Part shown: positions 7,424 to 16,213 of the stretch, in pieces
Position numbering within the stretch: the stretch's first letter is position 1
How the letters are laid out: the number at the start of each line of letters is the position of its first letter
Origin: Flaviflexus huanghaiensis
Lineage (GTDB): Bacteria; Actinomycetota; Actinomycetes; Actinomycetales; Actinomycetaceae
Length of the DNA stretch: 64,000 bases
Assembly (NCBI RefSeq): GCF_014118685.1
Contig: NZ_JACFAK010000005.1
Span: 62,001 to 126,000 of the forward strand
Reading direction: 5' to 3'
Notes under the pieces: generated by a model
What the model was told of the DNA's origin: nothing
Seen by the model: only the letters and a program-made list of their open reading frames with translations
Databases searched by the model: none
Made by a program: the position numbers and the translations under genes

Positions 7424-8695
7424 ATGACGAACACACGAGAGGCTGTGCAGGAGCTGGCGACGATGGCGCGCGGCGCTGCACGAGTGCTCAGAAGCTCTTC
7501 GACTACCGAGAAGAACGCCGCTCTCGCGGCGATCGCGACGCTCCTGGAGGAGCGATCGACCGAGATCATCGATGCCAATGGGCGCGATGTCGCCCGCGGG
7601 GTGAAGGACGGACTGACTGAGGCGCTGATCGATCGCCTGACCCTGGATCAGCAGAGAATCGCTGGCATCGCCGAGGCCGTGAGGCAACTCATCGCGCTTC
7701 CGGACCCAGTCGGGGAAGTCGTCGCAGGTAGTACGTTGCCGAATGGGCTCACGGTTCGCAATATCCGTGTGCCGATGGGCGTGATCGGAATGATCTATGA
7801 GGCACGACCTAACGTCACGGTGGACGCCGCGTGCCTCGCGCTTAAAGCGGGAAACGCGGTCCTGTTGCGCGGCGGCTCGGCCGCAGAACACACCAACGAG
7901 GTTCTCGTCGGTCTCATGCGTGAGGCGATCGCGTCCGCCGGGATTCCCGCGGACGCGATCGCCTCCGTGGATGAATGGGGCCGCGAGGGCGCGACAGAGC
8001 TCATGGCTGCCCGCGGTTATATCGACCTTCTCATCCCGCGAGGCGGCGCCGGCCTCATTCAGTCGGTTGTCACCAACTCGACAGTGCCTGTTATTGAGAC
8101 CGGGGTTGGAAACTGTCATGTCTTCATCAACTCCGATGCTGACAGAGACAGGGCGGTCGCGATCGCGGTCAACGCCAAGACGCATCGGACCGGCGTGTGT
8201 AATGCGGCGGAGACTCTTTTGCTGCACGAGAACTTCGACCATGCCGGTGAGGTCCTTGCAGCGCTGGCGGACCGCGGCGTCACCCTTCATGTCGATGACG
8301 CGGCCAAGGCTCTCGCCGAACGGGCTGGCGTCAGTCGCGACCGGATCGTGGACGCGACCGACGAGGATTGGGATAGGGAATATCTCTCCCTCGACCTCGC
8401 TGTTGCCGTTGTTGCCTCGGTGGACGAGGCTCTCGCCCATATCGCCGCGCACTCGTCAGGACATACGGAAGCGATCGTCACGGACTCCGTGGCAGACACG
8501 AACCGGTTTGTCGCCGGGGTCGATTCGGCGGCCGTCATGGTCAACGCTTCAACGCGGTTCACCGACGGAGGCGAGCTCGGTCTCGGTGCTGAGATCGGAA
8601 TTTCGACCCAGAAACTTCATGCGCGCGGGCCCATGGGGCTTGCCGAGCTGACGACGACGACATGGGTCGTTGAGGGTGCGGGGCATGTCCGCTAG
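7424..8695 (+). CDS. proA: Gamma-glutamyl phosphate reductase
   Basis: The 423-residue NADPH-dependent reductase converts gamma-glutamyl phosphate to glutamate semialdehyde in proline synthesis. It has the aldehyde-dehydrogenase fold; the family signature around the catalytic Cys is clear ([16 protein letters not shown]), as are [16 protein letters not shown] and L-R-G-G-S-A-A. The ATG at 7424 gives the usual length; an upstream in-frame start at 7373 lacks support. The last codons overlap nadD. A 44-base imperfect palindrome lies within the gene (7922-7965). The kinase partner proB is at 203-1303. Confidence 0.95.
   Translation: MTNTREAVQELATMARGAARVLRSSSTTEKNAALAAIATLLEERSTEIIDANGRDVARGVKDGLTEALIDRLTLDQQRIAGIAEAVRQLIALPDPVGEVVAGSTLPNGLTVRNIRVPMGVIGMIYEARPNVTVDAACLALKAGNAVLLRGGSAAEHTNEVLVGLMREAIASAGIPADAIASVDEWGREGATELMAARGYIDLLIPRGGAGLIQSVVTNSTVPVIETGVGNCHVFINSDADRDRAVAIAVNAKTHRTGVCNAAETLLLHENFDHAGEVLAALADRGVTLHVDDAAKALAERAGVSRDRIVDATDEDWDREYLSLDLAVAVVASVDEALAHIAAHSSGHTEAIVTDSVADTNRFVAGVDSAAVMVNASTRFTDGGELGLGAEIGISTQKLHARGPMGLAELTTTTWVVEGAGHVR
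7922..7965. repeat. Near-perfect 44-bp palindrome inside proA
   Basis: Arms GAGGCGATCGCGTCCGC (7922-7938) and GCGGACGCGATCGCCTC (7949-7965) are exact reverse complements. Inside them GGG/CCC also pair around ATT, leaving one bulged C at 7939. Both strands translate to the same peptide, [15 protein letters not shown]. It also contains two GCGATCGC octamers. Confidence 0.9.
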
Positions 8696-9401
8696 CGGCT
8701 TCCCGGTGACGGCGGAGCATGACCTCGCATGGATCGAGGCGCCGCACCCGAACGATGAGCTGCATCGCCGCATTGGCGTCATGGGTGGCACGTTTGACCC
8801 AATCCACCATGGTCACCTTGTCGCGGCATCTGAGGTCCAACACCGGTTCGGGCTCGACGAGGTCATTTTCGTGCCGACGGGAGAGCCTCCCTATAAACAG
8901 GAACGTGAGGTCTCGCCTGCCGAGTACCGCTACCTCATGACCGTCATCGCGACAGCCTCGAATGCTCGGTTTTCGGTCTCACGCGTTGACATTGACCGGC
9001 CAGGGCTCACGTACACGATCGACACACTCCGCGATTTGAGGGAAATCTACCCGGATGATGAGTTCTTCTTCATCACCGGCGCCGACGTCCTGCCGCAGAT
9101 TCTCGACTGGAAGGACGCCTCCGAATTGTGGGAGCTCGCCCACTTCGTCGGCGTTAGCAGGCCGGGCCACAGCATCGCATCGAACGGACTGCCCCCCGAC
9201 CGTGTGACGGTCATCGAAGTGCCCGCCATGGCGATCTCGTCGACGGATGTGCGCGAACGAGAACGGATCGGTGTCCCTATTTGGTACCTCGTGCCCGATG
9301 GCGTCGTGCAGTACATACGAAAATACGGTCTCTATTCGCCCAGTCGGATACCGCGCGTGTCGCAACCCGGAAGGGCGGCACGCCAGCGGCAGGGAAGATA
9401 G
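8685..9401 (+). CDS. nadD: Nicotinate-nucleotide adenylyltransferase
   Basis: The 238-residue enzyme transfers AMP from ATP to nicotinate mononucleotide in NAD synthesis. The nucleotidyltransferase signature [11 protein letters not shown] lies near residue 34, and the ATP-binding I-S-S-T-D-V-R motif near residue 184. The ATG at 8685 overlaps the end of proA, implying coupling; it leaves a 30-residue N-terminal extension before the core, so a later start is possible. A basic C-terminal tail (about 25 residues rich in Arg and Gln) extends beyond the fold. Confidence 0.93.
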   Translation: MSASGFPVTAEHDLAWIEAPHPNDELHRRIGVMGGTFDPIHHGHLVAASEVQHRFGLDEVIFVPTGEPPYKQEREVSPAEYRYLMTVIATASNARFSVSRVDIDRPGLTYTIDTLRDLREIYPDDEFFFITGADVLPQILDWKDASELWELAHFVGVSRPGHSIASNGLPPDRVTVIEVPAMAISSTDVRERERIGVPIWYLVPDGVVQYIRKYGLYSPSRIPRVSQPGRAARQRQGR

Positions 9402-9431
9402 ACTGTGGTGTATTCGAGCGAAGGAGAACCG

Positions 9432-10127
9432 ATGGCCAGGATGTCGCGGCGCGAGATGCGGAAGGCTGGGCTACTGAAGCCGAAGCCTGGAGACGAGGAT
9501 CAAGACGCGGTTCCTGCTGATGAGCCCGAGCCGTCGGAAGCGCCCGATCATGGTACGTCCGGTCCCGTCCCAACGCCGATGGATGACCCCGAGCGAGCTG
9601 ACGAGCACTCTGAAGAGCCGCACACCGGCCTGTCCGAGGATGGCGAAACGGACCTCGGAGAGACGGCGATGATCGAGCCACAGGCCACCTCGCACGACGC
9701 TGAGGAAGAGCAATCGGAGCCCAGCCCTCAGTCACAGGCGAGCCCAGAGCGAACGAGCGTCTTCGATCGATTCTCCACCTCTGATCGGACCGACGATTCC
9801 CGAACGGTCCCACGTGTCGAAGATGAATCGACCGAACCGGCCGATGTCGTGGCCCCGCTGCCACCGCTGGAGACTGATGACAGCGATGAGGATTACGCTG
9901 GGGCCCTGCGGGCGCGCCTGAAGTCCGAGCCGCCCGCGCTCGATGACTCGACCGACGAGGAGGACGACGAGCCTGAGCCGAGCAGATGGAAGACGATCCT
10001 CCTGTTCCTCATCCTCATCGTCGTCGGATTCGGTGTAGGCATCTTTCTTGGCTCCCTCATCTTCGCCGGAGGGGAAGCCGGCTCGGCGCCATACACCACC
10101 GAATACTTCTACCCTGGAGCACTGTGA
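9432..10127 (+). CDS. Acidic single-pass membrane protein of unknown function
   Basis: The 231-residue product begins with a short basic segment (M-S-R-R-E-M-R-K-A-G), has ~170 residues of low-complexity sequence rich in Glu, Asp, Pro and Ser, and ends with one strong transmembrane helix (about residues 187-213) and a short tail. This implies a large disordered cytoplasmic domain or the opposite topology. AAGGAG precedes the ATG at 9432. Its stop overlaps the rsfS start (GTGA), so it is embedded in the nadD-rsfS operon. Proteins of this kind in this position are seen in relatives, but no function is known to me. Confidence 0.75.
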   Translation: MARMSRREMRKAGLLKPKPGDEDQDAVPADEPEPSEAPDHGTSGPVPTPMDDPERADEHSEEPHTGLSEDGETDLGETAMIEPQATSHDAEEEQSEPSPQSQASPERTSVFDRFSTSDRTDDSRTVPRVEDESTEPADVVAPLPPLETDDSDEDYAGALRARLKSEPPALDDSTDEEDDEPEPSRWKTILLFLILIVVGFGVGIFLGSLIFAGGEAGSAPYTTEYFYPGAL

Positions 10128-10498
10128 CCGCAACCGCCGAATCTGTCGACCTCGCCCGCCTCGCAGTTGCGGCCGCCTTCGAGAAGCTAGCAACCTCCGC
10201 TGTCGCGATCGATGTGTCGGATCGACTGGTCCTGACAGACGTCTTCGTCGTCGCCTCCGGAGAGACTGCCCGGCAAGTGCGCGCCATCGTCGACGCCATT
10301 GATGAGGCCATGCACAAAGCTGGCACTGAGCGGCTCCGCAGGGAGGGCTACGAAGGGGAGGCTCACTGGGTTCTCGTCGACTACGGCGATGTCGTCGTCC
10401 ACGTCCAGCAGGATGAGGACCGAGAATACTACGCACTGGAACGCCTCTGGGGCGACTGCCCGATGATCGATGTCTCAGATCTGGACGGGGAACGTTGA
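10124..10498 (+). CDS. rsfS: Ribosomal silencing factor RsfS
   Basis: The 124-residue protein binds ribosomal protein uL14 and blocks subunit joining under starvation. The family pattern is clear: L-V-L-T-D-V-F-V-V-A-S-G near residue 36 and W-V-L-V-D-Y-G-D-V-V-V-H-V near residue 84, followed by R-E-Y-Y-A-L-E-R-L-W. The GTG start at 10124 overlaps the preceding stop, and its own stop overlaps the next gene's TTG start (TTGA). The nadD-rsfS pairing is widely conserved. Confidence 0.95.
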   Translation: MTATAESVDLARLAVAAAFEKLATSAVAIDVSDRLVLTDVFVVASGETARQVRAIVDAIDEAMHKAGTERLRREGYEGEAHWVLVDYGDVVVHVQQDEDREYYALERLWGDCPMIDVSDLDGER

Positions 10499-11106
10499 TC
10501 TCAAGGATTATCCTGTGGCGTCACGGACAGACTGATCTCAACAAGCAACGGCGCCTCCAGGGAGCGAGCGACTACCCGTTGAACGACACCGGCATCGCCC
10601 AGGCGAAAGCCGCCGCAAAGAAGATTGCTGAGCTCGGCCCCACCCACATTGTGTCCTCGGATCTTACGCGGGCGTACGACACAGCGACCCGGCTCGCGAA
10701 GAGGACGGGGCTGCAGATTGCTGTTGATCCGCGGGTCCAGGAGCGCAGTTTCGGCTCCTGGGAAGGTCTGACGGCCGACGAGATTGGGCAGATCGACCGC
10801 GAGGGTCTCAACCTGTGGCGAGCTGGCCAGGAGCCGGGCGGCGACGTTGAGACGCGGGAGGCCTGCGGGCGGAGAGTTGTCACAGCGATCGCGGACTGGA
10901 CCGACAGACTCGCCGACCATAACGAGGCCGTGCTCGTCATCGTCTCCCACGGTGGCGCCATCTCCAACGGTCTCATGTCCCTTTTAGGAACTAACCCGTC
11001 ACTGTCTCAGCCACTTGCGGGGATGGACAACTGCCATTGGGGGATCCTTGCTCCGCAGCCCAACCGCGCGCCAGCGTGGCGCCTCATGGCGTACAACCTC
11101 AGCTGA
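10495..11106 (+). CDS. Histidine phosphatase family protein (GpgP-like)
   Basis: The 203-residue product has the phosphoglycerate-mutase-like catalytic motif L-W-R-H-G-Q-T near residue 6, a proton-donor Glu in the E-R-S-F-G-S-W-E-G segment near residue 83, and the second histidine in V-S-H-G-G. In mycobacteria the gene after nadD-rsfS encodes glucosyl-3-phosphoglycerate phosphatase (GpgP), so that is the best guess; a broad-specificity phosphatase is the alternative. Translation starts at a TTG that overlaps the rsfS stop. Confidence 0.85.
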   Translation: MISRIILWRHGQTDLNKQRRLQGASDYPLNDTGIAQAKAAAKKIAELGPTHIVSSDLTRAYDTATRLAKRTGLQIAVDPRVQERSFGSWEGLTADEIGQIDREGLNLWRAGQEPGGDVETREACGRRVVTAIADWTDRLADHNEAVLVIVSHGGAISNGLMSLLGTNPSLSQPLAGMDNCHWGILAPQPNRAPAWRLMAYNLS

Positions 11107-11188
11107 GCTCGCGCTTGGCCGATGTGCGTTCAGCGCCCTGTGGCGGTTACCACCCCCGCAGATTTGGCGTCGAGGGGGGCTTACGGCT

Positions 11189-11194
11189 TAGACT
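11189..11194 (+). promoter_or_regulatory. -10 element of the tRNA-Ala promoter
   Basis: TAGACT ends 12 bases before the first base of the tRNA. A TTGGCG at 11164-11169, 19 bases upstream, can serve as the -35. Confidence 0.5.
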
Positions 11195-11206
11195 TGTCAA
11201 GCACTC

Positions 11207-11279
11207 GGGGCTATGGCGCAGTTGGTAGCGCGCTTCCATGGCATGGAAGAGGTCAGGGGTTCGAATCCCCTTAGCTCCA
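11207..11279 (+). tRNA. tRNA-Ala (anticodon GGC)
   Basis: The 73-nt cloverleaf is complete. Acceptor GGGGCTA pairs with TAGCTCC through a G-T pair, and the D-stem is GCGC/GCGC. The anticodon stem CTTCC/GGAAG has loop ATGGCAT, giving anticodon GGC, and the T-arm is AGGGG-TTCGAAT-CCCCT with discriminator A. The 3' CCA is not encoded (ACCG follows). It reads the GCC codon, which is abundant in this genome. Confidence 0.97.
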
Positions 11280-11306
11280 CCGACAATCCCGCATAAAACG
11301 GGTAGC

Positions 11307-11337
11307 AAGTCCGGCTATATGCCGGACTTCTTGCTTT
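11307..11337 (+). terminator. Intrinsic terminator after tRNA-Ala
   Basis: AAGTCCGGC (11307-11315) pairs with GCCGGACTT (11321-11329) around a TATAT loop, followed by the T-rich CTTGCTTT. It lies 28 bases after the tRNA. Confidence 0.8.
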
Positions 11338-11371
11338 GTCGCGAAGTCCCACGATCCGAAGGTGGAGAACA

Positions 11372-11893
11372 GTGATTGTCAGGGCGGCGCAGCCGGACGA
11401 GGTGGCTGATGTTGAGAAGGTTTACCACGACATCATGGATCACTTAGCTCAGACCGTTGATTACCGGCACTGGCACACCGAAGGTCATCCGAGCTCGGAC
11501 ATGATCCGTGGGTGGGTCGAGAGCGGCGACATGTATGTTGCAACCGATGGCACAGAAATCGCAGGCGTCATGGCGCTCGACCACAAGACCGGCCTCGGCT
11601 ACGAGCGAGCCGCGTGGTCGGCACCGGTGGCGAATGAACAGGCTCTCATCATTCACGTCCTCGGCGTCGCGCCCGCACACCAGGGGCGCGGCGTCGCCGG
11701 TTTTCTTGTCGAATCCGCGATTCGAATCGCTCAGGAACGCGGTTGTCTCGCGGTGCGTCTCGACGTTCTCGTCGACAACGTAGCGGCACGGGCGCTCTAC
11801 ACGCGGTGTGGCTTCACGGACCTCGGAGTCCATACGATTGACTACCCCAATACCGACCTCAACCGGTTCCATCTGTTCGAATACGTCCTGTGA
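11372..11893 (+). CDS. GNAT-family N-acetyltransferase
   Basis: The 173-residue product shows the GNAT fold, with the acetyl-CoA-binding motif A near residues 94-115 (V-L-G-V-A-P-A-H-Q-G-R-G-V-A). Motif B includes L-D-V-L-V-D-N-V-A-A-R-A-L-Y-T-R-C-G-F. The substrate is not predictable; small amines, amino acids or protein N-termini are all possible. The GTG at 11372 was chosen because AAGGTGGAG precedes it; an upstream in-frame start falls in the tRNA terminator. It is a single-gene unit. Confidence 0.88.
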   Translation: MIVRAAQPDEVADVEKVYHDIMDHLAQTVDYRHWHTEGHPSSDMIRGWVESGDMYVATDGTEIAGVMALDHKTGLGYERAAWSAPVANEQALIIHVLGVAPAHQGRGVAGFLVESAIRIAQERGCLAVRLDVLVDNVAARALYTRCGFTDLGVHTIDYPNTDLNRFHLFEYVL

Positions 11894-12118
11894 CGGTGCG
11901 GGGCAATGGACTGACCGATGCGACAGCGCCCCGCCGTTTCACCTTAAGCATCCCTCGCGCTGAGGGCCGAGTAGCGTCGGCTTGGAAGGAAACACTCACG
12001 GTGTTACGACCCCGCTAACGCCTCCCGGCGTCGTGTGTCTGTAGAACCGTTCTCGCATTGCATGGTCACGACCGGCGCTCTGTCATTGAGACACATTCGA
12101 GCGTCGCCAAGCACAGGA

Positions 12119-12150
12119 GAGGGCCCGAGCTGGAGACTGCTCAGGCCCTC
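12119..12150. terminator. Possible bidirectional terminator hairpin
   Basis: GAGGGCC and GAGC (12119-12130) pair with GCTC and GGCCCTC (12139-12150), with one mismatch. It lies between the convergent GNAT and DUF302 genes and lacks a clear T-run. The rest of the 291-base gap 11894-12184 shows nothing recognisable. Confidence 0.4.
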
Positions 12151-12184
12151 AACCATAGTGAGTGGGGTGCTCCGCGTGGCGGGG

Positions 12185-12601
12185 TCAGCTACCGGAGCTC
12201 GCGATTGAGTCGAGCGCGGCCTTCAGTCGTGTGTCGGCGTCATCAGCGACCTCGCGTACCTGGGGGCTGTCGCTCAGCTTGACCATGGTCGCCGGGTCGA
12301 TTGTCTCGACTGTTGTCTGCTCGTCCTCGGCGGCCCGGTGCACAACGACGTTGCAGGGTAGGAGCGCCCCCATGTGCTGGTCACCCGCCAAAGCCTTACT
12401 TGCCAGCTTCGGGTTGCAGGCGCCGAGAATGACATAGTCTCCGACAGCGTCTGCCGCCTCTGCGCCGAGCTTCGAATTGAATGTGGCCCGCATATCAATC
12501 TCGGTGAGGACACCGAAACCCTGATCCGCGAGCGCTTGACGCGTGCGCTCCACGGCATCCGCGTAAGACAGGTCGACGGTGATGGAATGGGTGTATGACA
12601 T
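12185..12601 (-). CDS. DUF302 domain protein
   Basis: The 138-residue soluble protein matches DUF302: alternating beta strands with G-F-G-V-L-T-E-I-D near residue 27, the D-Y-V-I-L-G-A-C-N-P segment, and a central L-L-P-C-N-V-V-V. One conserved Cys lies in each of the last two segments. DUF302 genes are often found beside sulfur-oxidation or rhodanese genes, which matches this neighbourhood, but the function is unknown. GGAGAG precedes the ATG. It sits 219 bases after the rhodanese gene and may be the last gene of the same leftward operon or have its own promoter. Confidence 0.85.
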   Translation of the reverse strand: MSYTHSITVDLSYADAVERTRQALADQGFGVLTEIDMRATFNSKLGAEAADAVGDYVILGACNPKLASKALAGDQHMGALLPCNVVVHRAAEDEQTTVETIDPATMVKLSDSPQVREVADDADTRLKAALDSIASSGS

Positions 12602-12820
12602 GATCTCTCCTCGTATTGTCAGTCGGTCGTCTCTTGCCGTTAGGTCTTCTGTTGCCCATGGGTAACCCGCAGCATGTCTGCTCCGCCTACCCATTAAGGC
12701 ATCCCGTTGTGCCAGGCTATGCCACCCGCTTGCTTTTCGGTGGCGAAGATGTCGTGGATGTTGGACGATAACGAGCGTTGCTTGCCTGTTGCTCGGGCCT
12801 CGTTTGTCGAGTACCGCGTT

Positions 12821-13180
12821 CTAGCGAACGATCTCGATCCCGGTTGCCTCTGATGCTTCTTCGAGGGAACCAAGGTTGGTGATGTTCGTGAATCCGGCTT
12901 GTTCCATGAGGGCGGTTGCTTGGCTTGAGCGGTTGCCGGAGCGACAGTACACGAGATACTCCGCCTCGGGGTCGAGCTCGGGGATGGCCGATGCGACCTC
13001 GCCGGCGTTGAAATCGACGAGCTGCGCGCCCTCCAGATGGCCAGCGGCAAACTCGCTCGGCGTGCGCACGTCAAGAACGATAACGTCCTCGGACGCGTCG
13101 ACTTTCCCCCCGTCGTCCGAACATGCTCCGAGACCCAGCAGGGCTGAGGCTGCGATGACTGCCGCGAGTACTCTTCTCAT
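12821..13180 (-). CDS. Lipoprotein single-domain rhodanese
   Basis: The 119-residue product has a lipoprotein signal peptide with lipobox L-G-A-C and Cys20, so it is anchored outside the membrane. It continues as one rhodanese domain with the motif V-I-L-D-V-R-T-P-S-E-F and the active-site loop Y-C-R-S-G-N-R-S. It would carry sulfane sulfur as a cysteine persulfide. Its ATG overlaps the DUF4395 stop by four bases, so it is coupled to the operon of persulfide dioxygenase and TauE genes. Confidence 0.93.
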   Translation of the reverse strand: MRRVLAAVIAASALLGLGACSDDGGKVDASEDVIVLDVRTPSEFAAGHLEGAQLVDFNAGEVASAIPELDPEAEYLVYCRSGNRSSQATALMEQAGFTNITNLGSLEEASEATGIEIVR

Positions 13181-13749
13181 CTTTCAATCCTTCCAATCGA
13201 CGAATCAGGGGTGAGGAAGTCAGTCCCAGGCGCTGTTGCAGTTTCGCAGATACCGCCCGGGCAATACATGGGTTCGGTCTTGCCGAACCGTTGCTGGAGG
13301 GCGCAGCCGACACAGATGCCGAAGGATGTTTCCAGGAATAGGAGAGTGAGGCACGTCCCGCACAGGACGAGCGTGACCCACAGGGGCGTTGCCAGCAACC
13401 CCATTGTCGTACATGACACGAACGCAAGACCGAATCCCAGCATCCAGGCGAACTCTTTCTGGGAAGCTCCCACCCACTCCGGCTTTTGGCGGCGGACGGC
13501 GAGTCTTCCAACTGCGAGTGTCGGTGACCACCGGTCTCCGAGTCCGATGCGAAGGAGCATGTCGAACATGAACAACATGCCGAACGGCTGAAGTGGCGCG
13601 GTTGAACCGGTGGCAAGCGCGGTGCCGAAGGCAATCCCGCCAGCGAGGAGCAGGATGCCAGCTGCGGCTCTGACGGCGCGCTCGTCAATGACAAGGACCA
13701 CGTATCCGGGCACTCGGGCGCCGATCCGTGGGGGAGGGGAGGATGCCAT
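13177..13749 (-). CDS. DUF4395 membrane protein
   Basis: The 190-residue product has about four membrane spans in two pairs, with conserved Cys residues in the F-V-S-C-T-T and F-G-I-C-V-G-C segments typical of DUF4395. Genes of this family commonly stand next to thioredoxins and rhodaneses. A role in moving sulfur or reducing equivalents across the membrane is plausible but not shown. AAGG motifs precede the ATG. It lies between TauE and the lipoprotein rhodanese. Confidence 0.85.
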   Translation of the reverse strand: MASSPPPRIGARVPGYVVLVIDERAVRAAAGILLLAGGIAFGTALATGSTAPLQPFGMLFMFDMLLRIGLGDRWSPTLAVGRLAVRRQKPEWVGASQKEFAWMLGFGLAFVSCTTMGLLATPLWVTLVLCGTCLTLLFLETSFGICVGCALQQRFGKTEPMYCPGGICETATAPGTDFLTPDSSIGRIER

Positions 13750-13792
13750 GAAGCCTTACCTTGATGATGAAATGCGGGCGTACCGCGACTGA

Positions 13793-14563
13793 TCAGCTGA
13801 GGAGCGGAGGTACTTCCTGAATGAGAACGAAAACTCCCATGACGAGAACGAAAACGCCGAAGCCCTTGCGAAGAGCCCGCTCCGGGACCCTCCCAGCCAC
13901 GGCAGATCCAGCGAAGGATCCCGCAATCGCCACGCCCGTGAATGCCAGGATAAGTGGCCAGTTGAGGGACACCGACAGCAGGTAGCCGCCAAGTCCCGCG
14001 AACGACTTCATTGCGATGACGAGTAGCGACGTGCCGACCGCGATCGCCATCGGCAGGCCGCCAAGAATGTTGAGCGCAGGCACGATGAGGAAGCCGCCAC
14101 CGGCACCGACGAGCCCGGTCGCGATACCGACGGCGAAACCATCGGCCAGGATGCGAACGAGCGAACGCCCGCCCGAGGGAGCATCTGCGCGTCCCTCTCG
14201 GCGTCCCCTAAACATTGCGGTTGCAGTCGCAATCATCATGAGGGCGAAGAGGACCATGAGGATTCCGCCAGGGATGTGCCCGCCGATGAGACCACCGACG
14301 AAGGCGCCGACCATGCCAGCGGCCCCAAACAGGAGCCCCATCCGCCATCTCACCCGGCCCGCCCTCGCATGACTCGTCATGCCAACGGCGCTTGTCACGC
14401 CGACTATGAAGAGGGAGGCGGCGATTGCCTCACGAGGCTCCATACCCAGCACATACGTGAGGATAGGAACGGTGAGGATCGAACCGCCGCCCCCGAGGAG
14501 CCCGAGTGAAACCCCAACCAGGCCAGCCAGGAGGAGTGCAGAGATGGTCAGGAGAGGATCCAC
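13793..14563 (-). CDS. TauE/SafE-family sulfite or sulfur-anion exporter
   Basis: The 256-residue membrane protein has about eight spans arranged as two related halves. Each half begins with a Gly-rich motif: G-L-L-G-G-G-G-S-I-L near residue 22, and G-L-V-G-A-G-G-G-F-L near residue 157. TauE members export sulfite or sulfoacetate or move thiosulfate. In Staphylococcus cst operons a TauE protein accompanies the persulfide dioxygenase CstB, as it does here. The start codon is GTG, 13 bases after the upstream gene. Confidence 0.9.
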   Translation of the reverse strand: MDPLLTISALLLAGLVGVSLGLLGGGGSILTVPILTYVLGMEPREAIAASLFIVGVTSAVGMTSHARAGRVRWRMGLLFGAAGMVGAFVGGLIGGHIPGGILMVLFALMMIATATAMFRGRREGRADAPSGGRSLVRILADGFAVGIATGLVGAGGGFLIVPALNILGGLPMAIAVGTSLLVIAMKSFAGLGGYLLSVSLNWPLILAFTGVAIAGSFAGSAVAGRVPERALRKGFGVFVLVMGVFVLIQEVPPLLS

Positions 14564-14576
14564 TCAAGCCCCGGTA

Positions 14577-16001
14577 TCAGACCGACTCGAGTACGGGAAC
14601 GTTGCCCGGACGGGCGACCCAGGCGGCATAGCTGCCATCGATCTCCGCCACGTCGTAACCCTCCCGGCGAAGCGCGCTCGCGGCAACACTGTTGCGCACG
14701 CCGGTCTGACAGTAGGTGAGAATCGTGCCCGCGCCGGGTTCGGGGAGCTCGTCGAGGTGCCACATAATGCGGCCACCAGACAGTTGCTTCGCGCCAGGCA
14801 GGTGCCCATCGGTGAACTCGGACTTGTTCCTCACATCGAGGAGGAGGACATGGGGGAAGTCGTCAATCGCACTGGGGGAGACGACCGTCGGGGTCACGAG
14901 GTCGAGCCCATCGAGTGAGGTGATGAAGCCGCGGACGGTGTCGATGCCAACACGGATGAGGTGGTCCCTCATATCGTCCGCCTCCTCGCGGTTTTCTGCG
15001 AGCAGGACGAGCGGGCGCTTCTCAATCTCCGGGTCAACGATCCACGCACCGTAACTCGCTGCCTTGCGGACGCCTGGAATGTTGAGTGAGCGTGGCACTG
15101 TGCCCCCGTGCACAGTCTTGTGATGACGGGTATCGATGAGGATGACGCTGTCATCTGCGAGTGCCGAGACAAGCTCATCGGTGCTGTACTCGATGAGCTC
15201 TGGTAGCGCTCCGAGCACAGCCGGGCCCTCCCGGTTTTCCACCTTCATCCGAGCGAAGTAGGCATGTGCATCAGGCTGGCCACTCAGCAGCTCGTCGATG
15301 AAGCCCTTCTCGTCATCATCCTTGAGGTATGGACCCCACCACGAGAAGTGCTTCTCGTAGCCGACTGTTGAGGACGGGACTGCGCCAAGGGCCTTGCCGC
15401 ACGCCGAGCCGGAGCCGTGGGCGGGCAGAACCTGGATGTAGTCCGGCAACGTTATGAAGCGATCGCGCAGACTCCGGAAAAGGTCTTTTGCTCCCTGGAA
15501 CCGGGTGTCAATCCCGCCCGCTGCCTCGTCGAGGAGGTCTGGGCGGCCGAGATCGCCGACGAAGACGAAATCGCCCGTCAGCATGAAACCGGGTTCCTCG
15601 GACTGTGCGCCGTCCGTGATGAGGAAGGACATGTGTTCTGGCGTGTGGCCGGGGGTGTGGACCGCCTCGAGGGTGATATTGCCCAGCGAGATCCGGTGGC
15701 CGTCCTTCATACGGACTGCCCCATCAAATGCGTCGGAATAGGTCCAATCGGGGCCGCCCTCGTCGGAGACATAAACGGTAGCTCCCGTCTTCGCCGCAAG
15801 CTCGCGGGTTCCCGAGAGATAATCGGCATGGATGTGAGTCTCCGTCACGGCGACAATCGTCATGTCGTTCTTTTTCGCGAGGTTGAGGTAGACGTCGAGG
15901 TCGCGGCGGGGATCGACGACAATTGCGGTTCCGTTGGCCTGACAGCCGACGAGGTAGCTCGCCTGCGCGAGGTCTTCATCGTAGATGCGTTCGAGGAGCA
16001 T
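14577..16001 (-). CDS. CstB-like persulfide dioxygenase-rhodanese fusion
   Basis: The 474-residue product has three parts. Residues 1-240 form a metallo-beta-lactamase domain with T-H-I-H-A-D-Y-L-S-G and H-T-P-G-H-T-P, the iron site of persulfide dioxygenases; Tyr stands where the second His of the H-x-H-x-D-H motif is often found. About 260-350 is a rhodanese-like domain without catalytic Cys. About 370-470 is a rhodanese with active loop Y-C-Q-T-G-V-R-N-S. This is the architecture of CstB, which oxidises persulfides to sulfite and transfers sulfur to thiosulfate. It begins the core of a leftward operon facing a CstR-type regulator. Confidence 0.88.
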   Translation of the reverse strand: MLLERIYDEDLAQASYLVGCQANGTAIVVDPRRDLDVYLNLAKKNDMTIVAVTETHIHADYLSGTRELAAKTGATVYVSDEGGPDWTYSDAFDGAVRMKDGHRISLGNITLEAVHTPGHTPEHMSFLITDGAQSEEPGFMLTGDFVFVGDLGRPDLLDEAAGGIDTRFQGAKDLFRSLRDRFITLPDYIQVLPAHGSGSACGKALGAVPSSTVGYEKHFSWWGPYLKDDDEKGFIDELLSGQPDAHAYFARMKVENREGPAVLGALPELIEYSTDELVSALADDSVILIDTRHHKTVHGGTVPRSLNIPGVRKAASYGAWIVDPEIEKRPLVLLAENREEADDMRDHLIRVGIDTVRGFITSLDGLDLVTPTVVSPSAIDDFPHVLLLDVRNKSEFTDGHLPGAKQLSGGRIMWHLDELPEPGAGTILTYCQTGVRNSVAASALRREGYDVAEIDGSYAAWVARPGNVPVLESV

Positions 16002-16040
16002 GGTGATGCCTTTCGTGGATCAGGGGCGGAGTGAAATGTC

Positions 16041-16157
16041 CTACCGGCAGCGGCAACGCTCGGCTTCGGGAACGCCGCGCAGGGCGTAGTCGACATGCTG
16101 TCCGCAGCCGGACCATGTCGGCTTGCCGCAGTTAGAACAGGTGATTCGTGAACACAT
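16041..16157 (-). CDS. 38-residue Cys-rich mini zinc-ribbon protein
   Basis: This very short gene encodes a protein with seven Cys: M-C-S-R-I-T-C-S-N-C-G-K-P-T-W-S-G-C-G, then Q-H-V and an end C-R-C-R. It is a paralogue of the 61-residue product at 16608-16793, sharing the T-C-x-x-C-G-K-x-T-W-S-G-C-G-Q-H-V core, which supports it as a real gene. The Cys pattern suggests a structural zinc site or a sulfur-accepting protein. It stands between the persulfide dioxygenase gene and a thioredoxin gene in the same operon. Function is unknown. Confidence 0.8.
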   Translation of the reverse strand: MCSRITCSNCGKPTWSGCGQHVDYALRGVPEAERCRCR

Positions 16158-16213
16158 AGCTTTTTTACTCCGTGGGTTAATCAGATGACTGGGTTACGAG
16201 TGTTGTGTGGTTC

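Noticed and set aside
15800-15860. Tyr in place of the second His of the metallo-beta-lactamase H-x-H-x-D-H motif in the CstB-like protein
   Set aside because: Mono-iron persulfide dioxygenases do not need that residue for metal binding, and aromatic residues occur there in related fusions, so it is not evidence of inactivation.
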